The notes under the pieces were generated by a model, which ran no database searches, was not told where the DNA came from, and saw only the letters and a program-made list of their open reading frames with translations. Shown here one piece after another: positions 22,326 to 33,440 of a stretch of DNA of 64,000 nt. A program made the translations under genes and the position numbers. Every line of letters begins with the position of its first letter. The first letter of the stretch is position 1. Origin of the DNA: Hyperoodon ampullatus (taxonomy: Eukaryota > Chordata > Mammalia > Artiodactyla > Ziphiidae); contig OX457061.1 of NCBI GenBank assembly GCA_949752795.1, positions 32,926,425-32,990,424 on the forward strand. Reading direction: 5' to 3'.

Positions 22326-22704
22326 GAGTTAATGCATTTGATGAAATCAGTGACGGCTTCTTGCCTTATTGGGCTGAAAAGAAGTCATTCCAGGAAACTG
22401 GAGAAAGGAGAAAAGCTGCCTGGCAGTTAAAACCAGAGACAGCCTTGAACCTGGAGGGGTGGAGGCCCGAGGTGGGGACCAGGCATTCTGCACAGACCTA
22501 GGATTTGGGTAGACAGGGAGGGGTCATCCTGGGGAGAGATTGTAGAGGTAGACGTGGAATCCTGAAAAACAAGTTCAGGAAATCGGGAGCCCCTGAATGT
22601 TTGCGGGTAGCCGAGCCACATGTAGCTTTTTTTCTGTTTTGGAGGAAAAACTCAACTCCTCAGGCACCTGTGATGGGTGCTTGGGGCGGGGGCAGTAGTT
22701 CAGA

Positions 22705-22930
22705 TTCAAGCTCCAAACCCATATTATTAGGGTCAAGTCCAATTCCAGCCCTTAATAGCATGTGACTGTGGGCAAGACGCTTAACCTTTGTGAAGCTCAG
22801 TTTTGTCCTCTGAAAAACAGGCAAAAACAAACAAAAAACCATCACTGAATCCATTGTGTCGGCTTTGAGGATTAAATGAGTTACTATAGGGTGAATTGTC
22901 TGAGGTAAAGTCTGACACGTGGAGAGCACT
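22705..22930 (+). repeat. MIR SINE relic
   Basis: 'catgtgactgtgggcaagac', 'cttaacctttgtgaagctca' and 'ggattaaatgag' form a clear MIR core with a short A-rich insertion at about 22820. Confidence 0.82.
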
Positions 22931-23465
22931 AGCTGTTATTAAGGAGATGAATCTCTTCTCGTCTCTCTTCTCTCCTTTCCTTCTCCTCCTCCTCTCTCCA
23001 TACGTTGCCCACGAGAAGATTTTTAAGGGCTCCTGGGTGGAACTCTAGAACCAGCTCTTGGCATCCGGGTAGGTGGCATGTCACCGAGGGGCCAAAAGAC
23101 AGCGTCCGTGGGTGGCAGGGCAAGGCGTGAGGCCAAGCTGGTCACAGCCTGTGGCATTTGGTTCCATACCTGGTTCCCCCACCGGTGACAAAAGGCAGAT
23201 CATTCACCTCTTGGTGTCTCAGTTCCGACGTCTGCATCGGGGGACCACAAGCCCAGCTGAACCTCACCGTTACTCTGATCCCCTCACTGCCCCAAGTTCG
23301 TAGTCTCCTCCCGGGAAATAATTTAGCAACTGCTGCGGCCAGTGAGGGGCTGAGTCCAAATCAGATGAATGCCAGGATACACGCTAATCTCAAGGGAAGT
23401 CCCTGCCTGCAGTGACACCGCATGGCACTCACCTCCACAAAATATAGAGCAACAGATGACGCTTC
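22931..23465. other. Unique sequence; possible weak MIR at 23140-23300
   Basis: No gene recognised. A CT-rich patch lies at 22950-23000. Confidence 0.35.
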
Positions 23466-23701
23466 AAGAAGGAAAAACAGGGCTTCCCTGGTGGCGCAGT
23501 GGTTGAGTCCGCCTGCCGATGCAGGGGACACGGGTTCGTGCCCCGGTCCGGGAGGATCCCGCATGCCGCGGAGCGGCTGGGCCTGTGAGCCACGGCCGCT
23601 AAGCTTGCGCGTCCGGAGCCTGTGCTCCGCAACGGGATAGGCCACAACAGTGAGAGGCACGCATACCGCAAAAAAAAAAAAAAAAAAAAGAAGGAAAAAC
23701 A
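23466..23701 (+). mobile_element. CHR SINE, intermediate subtype
   Basis: 'cttccctggtggcgcagtgg' head, B-box-like 'gggttcgtgcccc', body to 'cgcataccgc', and an uninterrupted ~20-A tail. Perfect 14-bp TSD AAGAAGGAAAAACA at 23466-23479 and 23688-23701. Low divergence suggests a young copy. Confidence 0.96.
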
Positions 23702-24797
23702 AACTTTCTGAGTTCACTTGGCTGCAGAACATCGTAGGAGACCGAATTACAGTAAAGCTAAAAATAAGACCTGGGAGGACCAGTGTGCTTTTTTTCCTTA
23801 AATGCACAAAAGGTTTCTCTTTTCTACCTGACTGAGAACAGCATTATTCAACAGGCACATTTTGCCTTATTTTGTCGCGTAGGACCCAGAAAAGCTCAGG
23901 GGAGAAAGAGTTCCTGAGATTGTAGCTTACTGCTAGACGATCAAACCCAGGGAAAGTTATTTTTATACCTAGTGGGGTTTTTTTCTTCCTTCTCCTTTCA
24001 GCTGCCTGGTGTTTATCCTCACAATTAGGGGGTCTGTCTTGTGAAACAAAGTATTTTTTCTTTCTTTTCTTGATTATAAAAGGCATACATGTTCATTGTA
24101 GAAAATTAGAAACTACCAAAAAAAAAAAAAAAAAGAGAGAGAGAGACATCTGTCATTCAAAGATAAACATGGTTAATACCTCAATACATTTTCTTCTGGT
24201 TTTGGGGTTTTCTTTAATGCTTCTTTTAAATAGTTAAGTCCATATGATACATATAACTTTGTAGCCCACAGTTGTAAGGAAATATTTCTGACACATGGCA
24301 GAATGCACTGCATGCCCTTTCCCACATCCCTTACCCCAGAGGTAAGTTTGTTCATTATTCCCTTTCTTTTCTTTATTGTTTTTCACATATTCAGGTGTCA
24401 ATAAACAATATAGTGTTACATTTTGCATGTTTTTGATGTGTGTAAATGCCAGCATAGTGAATGTTAGAGCTTAACAATGCCAAGAAATCTATGGGGACTG
24501 GTCACCTGGTGACTCTGGGTGGATCACCCCAGACTTCAAGTTGATCCTGGTGTGTTATGAGGACAGTAGAAGTATTATCATTTTCGATGTGAGTCGAGAC
24601 ACAAAGAATAGTTAGGAAACCATTGCTTTTATATTTGATTCCTTATAAGTTTGTGATAGTCAACCATGACAATGAGTTTATTTCTAGTTCATTCATTTTT
24701 ACTACTGTATATGTATGAGTGTATCACACATTATGAGATTTTTCCATGATCCTGCAGATGCCCATTTGGGTTGTTTCTGGTGTTTGGCTATTTCAAA

Positions 24798-24951
24798 CAA
24801 TGCTCTGGGAATTCCCTGTTAGTCCAGTGGTTAGGACTTGACTCTTTCGCTGCCATGGCCCAGGTTCAATCCCTGGTCAGGGAACTAAGATCCCGTAAGC
24901 TGCATGGTGCAGCCCAAAACAAACAAATAAAAAACCAGACAAATCAATGCT
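24798..24951 (+). mobile_element. CHR SINE, short subtype
   Basis: 'gggaattccctgttagtcca' head, 'caggttcaatccctggtcag' B-box region, AAAC-rich tail. TSD CAATGCT at 24798-24804 and 24945-24951. Confidence 0.92.
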
Positions 24952-25301
24952 TTTATGAACATCCTTAGGCCTGTCTCCTGCCTCACATGTGTAAGAATTC
25001 CTAATTTAGGACATAAATCTATGCTGGGTCATAGGGTATGTGCATTCCCAAACATATTGAAACATACTGAAAAATGGCAAATCATTTTCCAAAATTATTG
25101 CCCAATTTAGTGCTCCAGATACTTGGCTCTGCTGGGGGTATTGTCAGACTTTTCAATGTTTGCCATTCTGGAGGATGAAAATATCACATTGTGATTTGAA
25201 TTTTCTTGATTTCTAATCAGGTTGACTGCATTTTAAATTTTAAAAATTTTGCCATTCAAGTTTTCCTCTTTTTCAAAATGTCAATTTACATCTTTTGTTC
25301 A

Positions 25302-25373
25302 TTTTCTTCCTTTTTTCCCTCCTTCCCTCCTTCCTCCTCCCTCCCTCCCTCCCCCCTCTTCCTTCCTTCCTTC
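25302..25373 (+). repeat. 72-nt polypyrimidine tract (CCTT)n
   Basis: Every base from 25302 to 25373 is C or T, mixing TTCC and TCCC units. It lies inside the ancient antisense L1. Confidence 0.95.
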
Positions 25374-26738
25374 AGTAAGAATTCTTTATATGCTCTAAGT
25401 ACCATTCCTTGGCTGGTGGTGTAAATATTTTCTCCAGTTTTTGCATTTTCACTTTTCTGTATTGTATTTTGATGAACAGAAGTTGTTGAACTTACCAATT
25501 TGATAAAGGTTAATGCTTTTTTAGTGTTTGATTAAGAACTCGCTCTCTACCTTGAAACCATCAATACATTTTACATATTTTTTCAAAAAATTTTACAGTT
25601 TTGCTTTTCATTTTAGTCACTAAAATACCTGAAACTGATTTTTTGGTAAGGGTGAAGTGGGGATCAACATTTTTGTTATATCTTCCATATGCACAACTGA
25701 TTGCTCCATAACCATTTATTGAATAGTCCATCTCTATCTGCTGACCTGCATTGAAATTCTTTCCTATTATCTATAAATGCATGGGTCAGTTTCTAGGCTC
25801 AGTTCTCTCCCAATTGGCATATATGTCTCTCCATATATCAATAGTATCCTATCAACTTTTATAATTTTATAGTAAGTTCTGATATTTGGAAAGGCAAGTT
25901 TTGTTATTTGTTATTCTTCGGTTACAATGGTAATTGATTTACCATTGGCCCTTTGCTCTTGGTCATACATTTCAAATGAGATGTTCAAGTTCCCTGGATA
26001 ACCCTGCTGGTATTTTTACTTCAGTTGTATTGAATCTGCAGATCAGTCTGGGGACATTTGACATCTATCTATTGAAACTTCCTATCCATAAACATAAACC
26101 CACTTTCTCTTTCCATTTAAATATTTTAAAATGTCTTCTAATGAGTTTTATAGCTGTATTCATAAAGGTCTTGTATATTTCTTATTAGAATTATTTTTGT
26201 TACCATGGTAAATTATATTTTTTAAATTTCATTTTAAACTGATGATTGTTGGATTATAAAATTATAATTTTTTAAATGCAATTTTTTGTTTTGTTTACTG
26301 ATAACAATTTTGCTAATTTTCTTATTCTTTCTAATAATTTATAGTTTCCATTGATTTTTTTGGTAGATAATCATATAGTTTGGGAATAAAGAAAATTTTT
26401 ATACCTTTCTTTTATTTATATTGTCTCATTGCATGAGGTAGGACCTCTAAAAAAAAATCAGATTTAAACCAGGATACCAGCTTCTTTGCTGACTGTAAAG
26501 GAAATTCTTTTAATAATTCACCATCAAGTATGATATTTACTTTGGATTTTTGTAAATATCATTTTTAAAGTTAAGGTAATTTCTTTCTATTTCTAGTTTG
26601 CTAAATGTTTTTTTTCAAACACTTACTAGTGTTGAATTTTTAGAGAGCTTTTTGTGTGTCTACTCATATTACCTTGTGATTTCTCTCACTTAATATGTTA
26701 TGATGATGAATTGCATAAATAAATATCTAATTTAAGTC

Positions 26739-26786
26739 AACATGGCATTTCTTTTTTTTTTTTTTTTTGTTAACATGGCATTTCTT
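26739..26786. mobile_element. Poly(T)-only insert flanked by a 15-bp direct repeat
   Basis: AACATGGCATTTCTT occurs at 26739-26753 and again at 26772-26786, separated by a run of T plus GTT. The structure is a retroposed poly(A) tail with essentially no body, inserted in antisense orientation into the old L1. Confidence 0.75.
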
Positions 26787-27613
26787 GGATAAACCACATT
26801 TGGTCATGTGTATAATCATCCCTTATAGTTTCTGGATTTGATTTGCTAATATATTGTTCAGGGACTTTGCATCTAGGTTCATATGGATTGTAATTTTTAT
26901 TGGCTGGTGATTTTCCTTTTTTATATTATTTCTGCCTCATTTTGATATCAAAGCTGTACTTTCCTCATCAAATGAATGGAGAAATCATTCCCCTCTTTCA
27001 GTTTTCTGCGAGTTTGAATTATCTGTAGTTACCTGTTCTTGACATTTAGTTGGAACTTGTTTTTGTAACCAGTGGGCTTGTGAGTTCTTTATGGGGTGGT
27101 TTTAAATAACAGATTTAATTTCTTTAACAGTTAAAGGAAAAGCTAGGTTTTCTCATTTCTTTTAGTCCATTTTGGTCACATACTTTTCTAGGAATCTTTC
27201 TATTTTATCTAAGTTTTATATTTATTGGCAGAAAGTTGTTCGTAGTATTTCTTATCTTTTTAATCTCTGCCTATCTATAACTTTTCCCCTTTTATTATTC
27301 CTAATATTATTTATTTGAACCCTGTCATTGTTTTCTTGATTGTTCGCACCGAAAGTTTCTCAATTTTATTAGACTTCTTAAAGAACCAACTTTTGACTTC
27401 GTTAAAGCTATCTTATTTTTATCTTCTATTTCATTAATTTCTGCTCTCATTTTTATTTCTTTCTTATGGTCTGCTCTCCTTGGGTTTATGCTGTAATTAT
27501 TTTTTTAATTCCTTAAGTTGCATATTTAGCTCACGGTATTTCACCCTTTCTTCTTTTCTAATCTAATCATTTAAGGCTACGTATTCCTCCCTGAGTGTTG
27601 ATTTAGCTGTGTT

Positions 27614-27839
27614 CAATCCATTTTGTTTTTTGTTTTTCTAAAAATATTTTTATTTATTTGGCTGCGCCGGGTCTTAGTTGCGGCACGTGGGATCTTTTTT
27701 TTAGTTGTGGCATGTGGGCTCTTAACTGCGGCATGCGTGCGGGATCTAGTTCCCTGACCAGGGATCGAACCCCGGCCCCCTGCATTGGGAGCGTGGAGTC
27801 TTAACCACTGGACCACCAGGGAAGTCCCAATCTATTTTG
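27614..27839 (-). mobile_element. CHR SINE, internally repeated subtype
   Basis: About 190-bp copy with a tRNA-like head ('ccaccagggaagtccc') and a middle holding three imperfect units related to 'ttagttgtggcatgtgggct'. TSD CAATCCATTTTG at 27614-27625, one mismatch at 27828-27839. Same subtype as the copy at 45842. Confidence 0.92.
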
Positions 27840-28089
27840 ATATGTAACATTTTCATTGACATCCAGTTCTATCTATGTTCACATTCCACTTTAATTCTTT
27901 CTTTGATCTTTGACTTCTGTAGAAGTATGCTCATAAATTTCCAAAACCGTAAGGCTCTCTGTTATCTTTTCATTATTTATTTCCAACTGAATTGCTTTGT
28001 GGTCAGAGAAAGCAGCATACATGCTGTGTGTCTGAATTTTGTTGGACTTGCTTTATGGTCTGCAAGGCAAGTTTTCATGTATTAAGTGA

Positions 28090-28300
28090 AAACCATATGG
28101 GTGGCACTTTATATACATTATCTTGACTCCTCCCAATGCTGATTCCAAATACAAAATAGTGTTTATTTAACAGATGAGATAACTGAGGCTCAGAGAAGTA
28201 AGTGTGGGAGGCAGGAGTTAATCCAGTTTAGTTTACTCAAAACAGTTTTTCTACTTATGTAACAGCTTACTTTGTCATTTGGAAAATAAGGTTAAATAAT
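28090..28300 (-). repeat. MIR SINE relic (antisense)
   Basis: 'actttatatacattatcttg', 'acagatgagataactgaggctcagagaag' (split here into its two parts) and 'aggagttaatccag' are in antisense MIR order. Confidence 0.72.
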
Positions 28301-28384
28301 AATAATCAGATTATTATTATTATATAACTATAATATTATTCATATTAAGAAAATATGAACTTAAGGGCTATCTAGATATTTCAC

Positions 28385-28560
28385 TTTCTGATCTTAGTGT
28401 TCCCTCTTCTTTAATTTCTTCAGTCATTCACGATCTCTGTTGACGCTGCCCTGGGCCAGGCTCTGGATCTATATCTTGTCCCTGAGAAGTCCATGTCCTA
28501 GTTGGACAGGGAAGACAACTTGTTTTACTTTCCCCTAACATGACTCGTAGCATGGGTGGG
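28385..28560 (-). repeat. L2 LINE relic (antisense), tentative
   Basis: 'cttcagtcattcacgatctc', 'ctgggccaggctctggatct' and 'gtccatgtcctagttgg' resemble the antisense L2 3' end. Confidence 0.5.
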
Positions 28561-28604
28561 ATCATTTGTCCTTTTAGTGAAATATATAAAAATCTCTTAG
28601 AAAA

Positions 28605-28771
28605 CACTTGGAGGGGAATTCCCTGGTGGTCCAGTGGTTAGGACTCAGTGTTTTCGCTGCTGAGGGCCCGGGTTCAATCCCTGGTCGGGGCACTAAAATC
28701 CTGCAAACCATGCAATGCGACCAAAAACCCCCCAAAACACACACACGAGAGTGCGTGCGACCACTTGGAGG
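28605..28771 (+). mobile_element. CHR SINE, short subtype (first of tandem pair)
   Basis: Short copy: 'ggaattccctggtggtccag' head, 'ccgggttcaatccctggtcg' B-box region, and a C/A-rich tail ending in (CA)n. TSD CACTTGGAGG at 28605-28614 and 28762-28771. Confidence 0.94.
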
Positions 28772-29134
28772 GCTTCCCTGGTGGCCCAGTGGTTAAGAAC
28801 CTGCCTGCCAATGCAGGGGACACGGGTTCGAGCCTTGGTCTGGGACGATCCCACATGCCGCAGAGCAACTAAGCCCGTGCACCACAACTACTGAGCCTGC
28901 ACTCTACAGCCTATGTGCCACAACTACTGAGCCCGCGAGCCACAACTACTGAAGCCCGCGCTCCTAGAGCCCATGCTCCACAACAAGAGAAGCTACCGCA
29001 ATGAGAAGCCCGCGCAACGAAGAGTAGCCCCTGCTCACCACAACTAGAGAAAGCCCACACACAGCAACAAAGACCCAACTCAGCCAAAAATAAATAAATA
29101 AATAAATATGTTTTAAAAAAAAACCACTTGGAGG
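28761..29134 (+). mobile_element. CHR SINE, long subtype (second of tandem pair)
   Basis: Full long copy with 'acgggttcgagcc' B-box, 'gcaacgaagagtagcccctg' unit and (AAAT)n tail. TSD CCACTTGGAGG at 28761-28771 and 29124-29134; the left copy is also the right TSD of the preceding short SINE. Confidence 0.95.
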
Positions 29135-29629
29135 AAAATGTTGAATAAATAGAGCTGCTGTTTCTGGGCTGATGGTTGGGGTGACCATTCTATAATCACT
29201 GTTGTATCTTTTAGGTCCCTGCCCTCTCCAAGTCTCTTTCCCCGTCTCCTGGTCCCAGGTGCACCTCTGGTACCACCCTCAGCTTTCTCCCTAGGAAGTT
29301 GCACCCAGTCCCATCACTGTGGCTTCCTCGTGGATGCTGGCTCCCCCAGACCTGTGTCTCCAGCTCCAATCTTGCCTGCACTTCTGGTCTTCACTGCCCT
29401 GTGCCTTTCCGCTGAGGATGCCCTTTGCCCTTGGCCTGTAGGAGTGAAGGCTGTGAAAGTCCCAGAGCCCCGGGGTGGAGGCAGAGGCTGCCTACTCCTG
29501 CTTTCCTGTGCCACTTCCACATCCCTGCACACCTGCTGCTGTGCAGCCTCCCTCTCCTCCCATCCCTTTGCTCTTGTTTCCAAGGCTAGGCAGGGGCCGA
29601 GCACTTTCTCCTACAGCAGGTGTCTCAAC
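29135..29629. other. Unique GC-richer sequence, no gene recognised
   Basis: Open frames on both strands (29314-29710) lack domains and convincing splice sites. Confidence 0.4.
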
Positions 29630-29780
29630 TCATCTTCCCAAAGCACCTTGCAAGAAAGTCATTCTTTCCTCTGCTTTACAGATGAAGAAATTGGGAGCTT
29701 AGAGGGCTGAAAATTTGCCCAAGGTCTTGACTAGGGATGCAAGCTCAGGTCCACCTTCAGGTGGGTGTTCTTTCCCCCCA
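29630..29780 (-). repeat. MIR SINE relic (antisense)
   Basis: 'ctgctttacagatgaagaaa', 'tttgcccaaggtcttgacta' follow antisense MIR order. Confidence 0.7.
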
Positions 29781-30273
29781 TTCTGCTGTCTTGGATGACT
29801 TAAGATTCTATTCCTGTAGCTGCTAAGTGGTGACCACAGGCAAGGCACTGGCTTTGTGTGGACCATGGGTCCTTCATGTTAAAGTGGGGGCAGTCATACC
29901 TACCTTCTCTTTTCCATAGAATTGTTGGATGTTTCAAAACAACTAGGAAGCTCTTTTGAGAAGACAACAAACTTGGATAGTCTGGTCACTAGGTCCAGCT
30001 CTGAGCTTCACACACGTTCTCTGCCCAAACCAGGGTTAAGTCTCTAAGGATGGAGCCCCTTTGTGGGCACTTTTCGGGTTTGCTGGGTGTGCACCTCTGG
30101 GTTCTGAGAGGCAGAGAAAGCAGCCTGAGGCAGAGAGCTGAGGTGGAGTGAGAGAGGAGCATTTGGGAAACGACAAGGCCTTTTGTGGCTGGACTAGGGA
30201 TAGTGGGGAAGGGGTGAGAATTGAGGGTGGGAGGCCAGCAGGCTCAGGTTTCACGAGCTGAGCTAAAGAGCTT

Positions 30274-30448
30274 GGCTTTTTTTTTTTTTTTTAACATCTT
30301 TATTGGAGTATAATTGCTTTACAATGGTGTGTTAGTTTCTGCTTTATAACAAAGTGAATCAGTTATGCATATACATATGTTCCCATATCTCTTCCCTCTT
30401 GCGTCTCCCTCCCTCCCACCCTCCCTATCCCACCCCTCTAGGGCTTTT
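30274..30448 (-). mobile_element. Short L1 3' end (antisense)
   Basis: A T-run followed by 'aacatctttattggagtata', 'tgtgttagtttctgctttat' and 'tatcccacccctctag', the reverse complement of the cetartiodactyl L1 3' UTR also seen at 41572-42003. Possible TSD GGCTTTT at 30274-30280 and 30442-30448. Confidence 0.9.
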
Positions 30449-30526
30449 AATTCAAGGACAATGGGAAGACAGTGAAGGCATTTTAAGCAATGATGATAAT
30501 GATGACAATAATAATTATGCTGCTGC

Positions 30527-30960
30527 TGGTAGCTAATGTTTATTAAGCGTTTGGCATTCCTTCATTAACTCATACTGGAAACGATAACACCTGTAAAGAG
30601 GTAGATACTGTTATTATTTTCTTTTCATAGATGAAGAAGCTAAGATTCAGAGATGTTAAGTAACTTACCCAAGGCCACACAGGTGGTCTGTTTGGACCGA
30701 GACTTCAAACCCAGGCTGTCTGACTCCAGGGGTCCCTGTCTTTTTTTTTTTTTTTTTTTTTTGGCCGTGCGGCTTGTGGGATCTTAGTTCCCTGACCAGG
30801 GATTGAACCCAGGCCCCAGCAGGGGAAGTGCCGAGTCCTAACCACTGGACCACCAGGGAATTCCCCAGGGGTCCCTGTCTTAACCATGACTTTCTCCTTG
30901 GTGGTCAGAGCTGAAGTGTTACCTTGCTTGCTTTTACCATTTGCTTTGTAAGGAGATAAT
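30527..30960 (-). repeat. MIR SINE relic (antisense), split by a CHR SINE
   Basis: 'gctaatgtttattaagcgtt', 'ttttcatagatgaagaagct', 'aacttacccaaggccacaca' and 'ggctgtctgactccag' form a well-kept antisense MIR. Its outer end is interrupted by the SINE at 30743. The right boundary past 30885 is uncertain. Confidence 0.8.
30726..30881 (-). mobile_element. CHR SINE, short subtype
   Basis: ~22-T tail, 'gatcttagttccctgaccag', head 'ccaccagggaattcc'. Perfect 17-bp TSD CCAGGGGTCCCTGTCTT at 30726-30742 and 30865-30881. Confidence 0.97.
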
Positions 30961-31107
30961 TCTGCGTGGAAGCTGAGAGGAGGAGAGACTGGAAGCAGAG
31001 AGAATAATCTGAGGCCCTGGTCCAGGCAAGGGACGATGGTGGCCTTAATCCGAGGGGTGGCTGTGGATTGGACACGTCTGACAGGCTTTAAGACACCAGA
31101 ATGAACG

Positions 31108-31300
31108 GTACATTGATTCATTCATTCAGCAGCTAGCAATGGATGTGCCTAAGATGTGCCAGGTCCAGAAATGGCCAGGTCTTGGTGGGGCGTGGTCTGG
31201 TAGGGCTGGGGGTCTGTGAATGAGAAGGAGTGACTTCACTGGATCAGGAGGGTTCTTCCTGGAAGTGAAAGTGCAGCCCACAGCACTGCCCAGAACCCGT
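31108..31300 (-). repeat. L2 LINE relic (antisense), tentative
   Basis: 'gattcattcattcagcagct', 'aagatgtgccaggtccag' resemble the antisense L2 3' end. Confidence 0.5.
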
Positions 31301-31419
31301 CCAGTCATCTCCCCTCAACCCTTACTGCTGGTGGGAGGTATGGGCCATGTGGAACAGGGGCCTCCAGCAGCTCCCACCCTGCTGTGACCGGCTCCCTTTG
31401 GGCAGGGGATGAGGTTTGC

Positions 31420-31740
31420 CTTGGCTTTGATTCCTCATTAATTACTCTCCAAGGGTAATTCTGTAAGTGCCAGCAATGACCAGGAGTGAATTTCTCTCTC
31501 TCTCCTGCCTGCCTTACTTCTTCAACTTTTTGTCTCTTTAATGGGCCATCCAAGCTTGTTGGAATGTTTACCAAAGCAGGATGGTTAGATATGTAAATAA
31601 ATGAATTTACCATGTCAAAAGGATCTGGAGATAGAATTAAGATGAGAGGAGTAATTTGCAGGTGAATAACTACTTGGAAACCTCAGCAGGGAGACTGCTG
31701 GGGCTCTCTAATTATGTATCTTCTCCCAATGTTCTTTTCT
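31420..31740. promoter_or_regulatory. Repeat-free AT-motif segment, candidate regulatory element
   Basis: No repeat family is visible. Homeodomain-type words (cattaattac near 31437, tctttaatggg, tctctaattatg near 31707) and a forkhead-like word (gtaaataaat near 31593) cluster in about 300 bp. Function is inferred from composition only. Confidence 0.3.
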
Positions 31741-31879
31741 TTGAACTGCTAGCACGAGGGTGTATGGGGGTGACATGGGGGGCAGGAGATGTTATTTTGG
31801 ATTTCTCCTCTTGATCGTGAAATACCTCTGGGGGCTGGGGAGTGCGGCGTGGGAGGGCTCGACCAGGATGCGGGGTTGC

Positions 31880-32030
31880 TTGTCAAGCCCTTTGCACTTT
31901 GCAGGGCACACTCATGCCTTCATTCGGATCCTCTCGTGTGCTCTCTGAGGGAGATGGTATTGCTAGCCCCGTTTATGGATGGAGAAACTGAGGTTCCTAC
32001 GGGTGGGTTCAATCCCCACGAGGAAGGGGT
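31880..32030 (-). repeat. MIR SINE relic (antisense)
   Basis: 'tgctagccccgtttatggat' followed by 'ggagaaactgaggttc' is the antisense MIR core. Confidence 0.6.
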
Positions 32031-33310
32031 GGTGTATTGTGGCTCAGATGAGGCTTCTGCTTCTCCCCGGCCCTCCAGCTGCCTCGTTCACACGAGGAAC
32101 GCAGCCTCATGCTGCTCTCACCTGCCCAGACACCTTCTCTGTTGCCCAGACACCCCTGGCTGGCTGGGTCCCTTCCCATTCAAAGCTGTATTGGGAACAA
32201 CCTGCTCTGTCTTCCCTGTGAGCTGGTGGCCGCGCCCCTTCCTTACGCAGCTCATTTTCCATTTTAAGATTTCCTGTCTGAACTAAAGGGCAAAGATCTT
32301 GGCAGTATCAGCCTGGAGCCGGGCTTCTGTGTGTATAAAGGGGAGCCTCAGCCCCTGCCCTCTGTTTGTCCACTGGCCTTATCGACGGAGCCCAAGTCCC
32401 AAGTTCAGAGGTTCCAGTTCCTTCCCGATTTGCTGGGTAAAGTCCAGCCCTTCCGTGAGGGCAGTCAGGGCGGGTGGCCAGCCTGGAGCCAGCAGTCATT
32501 TACGGCCGGGCAGTGCTTCCGTCCTGCCTGGAGGTTACTGGCTGCAGTAGACAGACAGACGGATGGATGGACATGGGGGCTCGGGTGTCTTCTCTCTTTC
32601 CCTTCCTCCCCTTTGCTCTCTGCCGTGAACTGACTCAGCTGGGCCCTGCTGACCCGGGCAGCCGGTTCTCCTCGCAGCATCTCTGGGCCTCGTGCACACA
32701 CATATTCCTGCACCAGCACACACTCCCTGCCAGCTCCAGGATCGCCGCCTTTCCCAGAGAGAGGCACTTAACTGGTGCCATTTTTTATGGGGGATAATAA
32801 GGACTGTTGCTGGGAGAACAGCTTGCTGGTTCCAAGGTCCTTTCATCTCCTGTCTCATCTGAGCTGTGGGGCAATCAGGAGTCGTCCAGATAGGGATCGC
32901 CTCTGTCTTACAGATGAGTGATCGGAGCTCAGAATCAATGGCTTCATTCAATCAGACTTTCATTCATCAAGAGGTTCCAGGGAGCTCCCATCTCCCAGGC
33001 GCTGGGGACCAGAGGAGACGTCACGAGGCAGGCCCACTTAAGGTTGTTCAGACAGTCAGCGAACAAAATCGGTGATTGCAAGGCAGGGCAAAGGGTGTCA
33101 GCTGAAGCACCCCGCGCGGTGGGGGCCGAGGGCCTGGGTGCAGGGTGGTGGCTTAGGAAATACTTTCGTGAGATTTGTCTGAGATCCCCTGTGATGCACA
33201 AGGAGGCCCAGAGAAGGGTGTGGTGCTCAGTGGTATGGACGGGACATTCCCCACCCACCGGAGTCTGGGCACAAATGATATGCAAGGGTCCTTCTACATA
33301 GACTTCCACA
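32031..33310. other. Unique GC-rich sequence, no gene recognised
   Basis: Many overlapping open frames on both strands come from high GC. None has a domain, and there is no CpG-island-like density or splice-bounded exon that I can defend. A short (GACA)(GATG) patch lies at 32551-32572. Confidence 0.4.
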
Positions 33311-33314
33311 GTCT

Positions 33315-33440
33315 CTTCAGTGGAATGTCAGCCCCCCGAGAGGAAGGGCTTCATCTGTTTGGGGAACTGCTTTATCTCCAGGGCCTGAAGTGGAGCCTGG
33401 CCCAAGGCCCTCGATAAATATTTGCTGAATGAATAGACAC
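33315..33440 (+). repeat. L2 LINE 3' end (sense)
   Basis: 'gaatgtcagccccccgagag', 'tttatctccagggcctgaag' and 'gataaatatttgctgaatga' are a clear L2 3' terminus. Confidence 0.88.

Larger units (their letters stand above)
24050..28085 (-). mobile_element. Ancient antisense LINE-1, about 4 kb, heavily decayed
   Basis: The AT-rich stretch follows antisense L1 order: 3' UTR-like 'aggcatacatgttcattgta' and 'ctatgctgggtcatagggta', then ORF2 words in reverse ('gcacaactgattgctccata', 'cagttgtattgaatctgcag', 'aagaaccaacttttgac', 'attgctttgtggtcagagaa'). It ends near 28080, so the 5' part (ORF1, endonuclease) is missing. No frame survives. Two CHR SINEs, a pyrimidine tract and a poly(T) insert interrupt it. 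Confidence 0.8.

Noticed and set aside
28605..29134. Regularly repeated short word that could suggest an array (CRISPR-like)
   Set aside because: Only three copies at unequal spacing, explained by TSDs of two SINEs in a vertebrate genome.
32031..33310. Possible CpG island or promoter in the GC-rich stretch
   Set aside because: GC is raised, but CG dinucleotides are scattered and not dense, and no first-exon-like structure is visible.
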